A stretch of DNA of 64,000 nucleotides from Aurelia coerulea (lineage: Eukaryota; Cnidaria; Scyphozoa; Semaeostomeae; Ulmaridae), in assembly GCA_039566865.1 (NCBI GenBank), contig CM076959.1, forward strand, positions 12,755,501 to 12,819,500, given 5' to 3'. Position numbers and translations under genes: made by a program. Positions 60,395-64,000 of this stretch are shown here, one piece after another (within the stretch, counting starts at the first letter, position 1; each line of letters opens with the position of its first letter). A model generated the notes under the pieces. The model ran no database searches, was not told where the DNA came from, and saw only the letters and a program-made list of their open reading frames with translations.

Positions 60395-60505
60395 TTTGAG
60401 AAGAGTTAGTCCATAAGGCCCTCGACTGGAGCGACAACAACAACATTAATTCACTTCAATTAGATGAGCGTAAGTTGAGGGTCCTTATGTAGTGAGGCTA
60501 CCCAA

Positions 60506-60573
60506 GTCCCAAGGGTATCTGTTGAGGTCTAGCCTCCTATTGAAAACAACAGATACCCTTGGGAACGAGGTTG
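60506..60573. mobile_element. MULE-like MITE, right part of the split copy
   Basis: It continues the MITE of 51743-52051 from GTCCCAAGGGTATCTG to GGGAACGAGGTTG, followed by the target duplication TTATGAGTCT. It matches 32136-32203. Confidence 0.82.
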
Positions 60574-60689
60574 TTATGAGTCTCGTCTCTGTTGATTGAA
60601 GCGCCCTTGAGGTCAAAGAGCACAGGGAAACAAGAGACTCCTCTGTACCAGACCCCAGTTCCTAACTATTCCATCCTAATAAAATACGA

Positions 60690-60990
60690 GGAATGGAGCA
60701 ACATCGTAACCAAAAGTCAAATCAGATGGTATGGGCATGCACTTAGGTTACCTGCAGATACCCCATGCAAAATAGCTTTAGCAGAGTACAACAGAACAAC
60801 CAAAAGACCAAGAGGAGGACAAAAACAAACTTGGATAAAACAAGTGCATAAAGATTTAGAAAGAATAAACATTGACACAAGTAATATAGTAGAAATAGCA
60901 CAAGACAAAAAACTGGAGAAGAATAGTGGAGAGGTGTGTGCAGGAGATGCCTAATGCGGAGGAGCCCGCGAAATAGGAAACATGATGATG
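60690..60990 (+). pseudogene. LINE C-terminal relic with (ATG)n tail
   Basis: The frame gives QIRWYGHALRLPADT, then RPRGGQKQTWIKQVHKDLER, the conserved C-terminal segment of LINE polymerases (RTE/CR1-like). The frame shifts near 60915, after which RRIVERCVQEM and EEPAK end the protein. A short ATGATGATG run at 60982-60994 looks like the 3' tail. Confidence 0.72.
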
Positions 60991-60994
60991 ATGA

Positions 60995-61440
60995 TCCACA
61001 AAAAATGTCTTCCAAGAATTCTGGTCCTTATTTATAGCATATGACGAAATGGTTCTTACAAATATGTCATAATTCACGAGTTGGTTCAGCAATTCTTTTG
61101 GCCTCAAATTATCACACGACAACAGTGCAAGAAAGACTAGACTGACAATTTAGTGAAGCAACTGGAAATACAGAAAAGGCAACAACGCTGCATCGAGCAA
61201 CCTCCACAAATTTTCATTTGCAGGCCAAACTTACAACAACCAGGTGGGCTTTTCAGTGGTCTGATTTTATTACATTTTCGCACACAAATAATTTTCAATC
61301 TATCTGCCGCTCCCACTCCACTGTTGTGTCAAATTCTTGGCTTCTGTCTACATAAAAATACGTATATTACAACTTTCAAATTGGAAATAAACCATAAATT
61401 GTATAACCTGAGCTGAGATCTGATAGGTTCTGAAATACTA
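60995..61440. other. Spacer, nothing identified
   Basis: AT-rich sequence without a supported feature between two LINE relics. Confidence 0.35.
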
Positions 61441-63010
61441 AAGTCATAGCATTTAGCATAGTAGAAACTCACGAACAACTAACCAAATCATTATTACACA
61501 TTCCAGAAATTCGAAGTAAACCGTCAGATATGAACTCACATATATCCAATAAAAATGCAGCAAATGATACTTCACTAGATGATATAATCAACAGTTTTAA
61601 ACATCAACCAAATATAGTTGAAATTAAACAACATTCAGAGAAGAATATAACCACCTTTAACTTCAAGCAAGTATCAATAAATGAAATCAGGGCTCAAATT
61701 TAATCCTGACCAAATACAGCAAAAATACTCAAGTTAGCAATATCAGAAAAATTGAGCAGCCACTTACAGATGTATTCAGTAACAGTGTAGAATCAAAAAG
61801 ATTCCCATCCAATCTGAAGGAAGCAGACATCACACCTATACAAGAAAGACTCACCTGCCAGCAAAAAAACTACATACTTTCAGTCAGTTTCTTGCCTCAA
61901 ATGAATTGAAGGTACTGATAAGGAAAACATTTCAGCTAAACAAGAACAAAAAATGAATATCATAAACCAAATGGTTCATAGACAATGCTGTGCAGCTCAA
62001 TGGAGACAAATGCAAGTTTATGATGATGATTTCAGCAAAACCAAACAATTTTGACAAATGTAGCGCTAATGTAAACCGGCAAATAAGAAAAAGAGGAGAA
62101 AAAGTGAAATTGTTAATTGTTAGGTGTAACAATAGACAACCTGAATCAAAATTTGATGGCCATATTAAAAATATGAAATGTATAAATCAAAAAAAGTACT
62201 CTAAATTTAAGTCGTTTAAGTCACACTCTGATGAGAACGTAGGTTCAAAAGGCCTCAGTGTGCCAAAAATTTGTCTGTTTCTTTGAGTCAGCCTCCTCCA
62301 ATAATTTTTAGTAACCAAACTTATCAAGTTTTTTTTGTCTTATATATGTGCACAGAAGCAGGAAAAACATAAATGCACTTGAAACAATAGCACATTATTT
62401 AAATGAAGATTAACTGATACTTTTAATGAAAACATTTGTTTTGACATTCTTTAATTACTGTCCCTTAGTATGGATGTATTGCAACAGGAAAAACAATAAA
62501 CTCATTAATAACATTCATGAAAAGAGCATTGCGAATCGCCAACAAGGATTTTTTGTCTAGCTTTGAACAACGAACTGCTTAAAGACAACACAGTTCCCAT
62601 CCATACAAGGAATTTAAAGCAACTTGCAAGAGAAATTTACACAACTATTCATCATGAAAACCCAAGTTTCATGTTTAGCATAACTGAATCACCTTATGAC
62701 CTCAGGGGGCTCACTTTCACTAGAGTTAAACCAACCATTATAGCATATGGATTAGACACTATCCTATAGATGTCAAGAAGTATGGACTCAATTCGCACAG
62801 ATATCACCTCGAGTGCTTACAAATATAAACATTTTTAAAGCAAATGGCGTAAGTCTGTCAGCAATTTCTTGCTCATGCCGCATTTGCTAACCATATATAG
62901 GAAAAGTGGGCTTATGAAATGACATGAAACCTACTTTACATTTATATATATTCAAACATTTATGTATTACTGTTACTGTTATTAAATTCTTAATTCTCTA
63001 TTATATATAG
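61440..63010 (+). pseudogene. LINE relic, broken reverse transcriptase and C-terminus
   Basis: Scattered conserved segments in several frames: near 61755 LTDVFSNSVESKRFPSNLKE (start of the LINE polymerase domain), near 61990 LNGDKCKFM, near 62140 KFDGHIKN, near 62455 ITVPLVWM, and near 62500-62570 the NNIHEK and NRQQ segments. Many stops and shifts are present. The order fits one CR1/L2-like element that has decayed strongly. Confidence 0.7.
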
Positions 63011-63219
63011 TTGGTTTTAATTAGCTTTCAATATAGCTATCAATTACTGTATGTTACCGACTTAAAAGAAAAAGAAAAGAAACCAAACAAAAACAAGCCT
63101 GTTGCATTTGACAGTCCCAGTGCAATGTGTAACCAAACAAAGAATGCACAGCCAAAAGAAACAATAGCGTATGTGGGTATTCCTTTATCCTAGTACAATA
63201 GTCTGCTCCAGCTCATAGC

Positions 63220-63565
63220 CTGAAGGTTGATAGACAATGTTGCAAGTGTCTTGACAAACGTGGTATAGTTGGAATGGTGCTTATGGACCTTTCCCCAAAG
63301 CTTACCTCATGATCTTCTTATAGCAAAACTTCAATCTTAGACAAAAGTGTATGGTCGCTTCCTTTTGCAAAAAAATCAAAACATGGGCTGGGGAATTTGT
63401 TTAATTTTAAATCATGCCCGTTTATTGTAAATATTATGGTTTTTCTGTATTTAAGTTGTATATAAGTTGGTTTTTATTAGCTCCCTCTTCTTAAGATTAT
63501 GAGAGTAGCTACCATACCAACTGTAAATAAGGAGTTTATCATTATTATTATTATTATCATTATTA
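63220..63565 (+). pseudogene. LINE relic with internal deletion and (ATT)n tail
   Basis: Translation near 63240-63360 gives CLDKRGIVGMVLMDLSPKL, the motif A region of a LINE polymerase (VLMDLS), then a broken segment, then a 3' UTR ending in an ATT run at 63538-63570. The middle of the polymerase is missing. Confidence 0.65.
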
Positions 63566-63572
63566 TTTTTAT
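63538..63572. repeat. (ATT)n microsatellite
   Basis: A tail of ATT/TTA triplets after LINE-like sequence. Confidence 0.7.
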
Positions 63573-63585
63573 TTTTAAAATTAGC

Positions 63586-63690
63586 CTATTGTATTTGATG
63601 ATTTTGACACATGCCAGCACATACCTGGATCTGTTTTACTTGAGAAACAATAGCGGGTGTAGGTGTTTCTTTGTCCCATTAGTTACTTCC
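63586..63690. repeat. Dispersed repeat shared with 47745-47830 and 4650-4770
   Basis: The segment TTGATGATTTTGACACATGC through GTGTTTCTTTGTCCCATTA matches segments downstream of the secreted-protein gene and at 4680-4770. It is short and non-coding. Confidence 0.55.
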
Positions 63691-63729
63691 GCTTAGCTCC
63701 ATTCATACTGCTCCATTTTCATATGAAAA

Positions 63730-64000
63730 GCAGGGCCAGGCAAGTACTGTAAAATATTTCACCCCATGTTTGTCCAACAAAGGAATTGGAAAAATAACCG
63801 GTTCTTTTATGACACAGTACGACTTTCCTGCCCAAAACAACCAGTTTCTGGGACAAAAGTGAAATTTCAAAATAAGTCTTCCTTTTCCATGAAAAGAATC
63901 AAGTTTTCTAACCTCCTATCTGATCAGAAATACTAGATTTTAGCTGTAAGCTGGTTCTACCCTTGTCCGCCAAATTTCAGCACAAAAGACCAGGAATTCC
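63730..64000. repeat. Dispersed repeat, relative of 42280-42570
   Basis: CCCCATGTTTGTCCAACAAA, CGACTTTCCTGCCCA and CTTGTCCGCCAAATTT follow in the same order as at 42300-42530. The repeat runs off the window end. Confidence 0.65.

Larger units (their letters stand above)
52052..60505. mobile_element. 8.45-kb insertion carrying three Penelope-like copies
   Basis: GTCCCAAG stands at 52044-52051 and again at 60506-60513, an exact 8-bp duplication bracketing this block, while the unbroken MITE at 31836 has the sequence once. The block begins TCCTAGACTG and ends GGCTACCCAA without clear inverted ends. About 210 bp on the left and 110 bp on the right are not Penelope-like sequence. Confidence 0.72.

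Overview
This is an animal (metazoan) nuclear window: AT-rich, with intron-containing genes, GT-AG splice sites and dense eukaryotic transposons. The mix of BEL/Pao, Penelope-like elements, CR1/L2-like LINE relics, many MITEs and a nine-exon cathepsin D suggests a marine invertebrate, and my best guess is a cnidarian (coral or anemone type). That placement is inference; no marker gene in the window fixes the species.

Two host genes can be built with confidence, both on the + strand. The first is a complete cathepsin D-type lysosomal aspartic protease (ATG 20777 to stop 37736, nine exons, 383 aa). Both catalytic Asp motifs, the flap Tyr, the propeptide and a signal peptide are present, and intron 5 has a GC-AG donor. 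A CACGTGAC E-box lies about 60 bp upstream of the ATG. The second is a small two-exon gene (ATG 43900 to stop 47620, 137 aa). It has a TATA box, a clean signal peptide that appears only after splicing, six cysteines and a very basic central stretch; I do not recognise its family. A third possible gene is one orphan exon near 51320-51511 with a presequence-like N-terminus.

Most of the rest is mobile DNA. 1-4.2 kb: a frameshifted Penelope-like relic followed by a 1.06-kb tandem duplication. 4.2-7.7 kb: decayed foldback repeats. 7.66-13.93 kb: a BEL/Pao LTR retrotransposon with an intact 1821-codon polyprotein but a truncated 5' LTR. 14-20 kb: nested MITEs, including three TTAA-flanked (piggyBac-like) copies and a LINE tail. 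20.7-37.7 kb: cathepsin D, whose introns hold foldback elements, a three-level nest ending in an hAT-type MITE with a perfect 8-bp target duplication, a tRNA-derived SINE, and MITEs with TTA or 9-bp duplications. 38-43.8 kb: intergenic MITEs and LINE relics, including an inverted copy of the MITE upstream of cathepsin D. 43.8-47.6 kb: the secreted-protein gene, whose intron holds a 688-bp Tc1-like foldback, a minisatellite element and another TTAA MITE. 47.9-51.1 kb: repeats and LINE tails. 51.7-60.6 kb: a MULE-like MITE split by an 8.45-kb insertion made of three Penelope-like copies (one intact 930-aa ORF, one 5'-truncated copy in tandem with it, and one inverted copy with two stop codons). 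60.6-64 kb: LINE relics and dispersed repeats.

Several of the MITEs carry TGACGTCA (CRE-like) palindromes and GTCACGTGAC (CLEAR-like) E-boxes, one of them about 1.65 kb upstream of cathepsin D. This raises the testable possibility that mobile DNA supplies regulatory sites to this locus.
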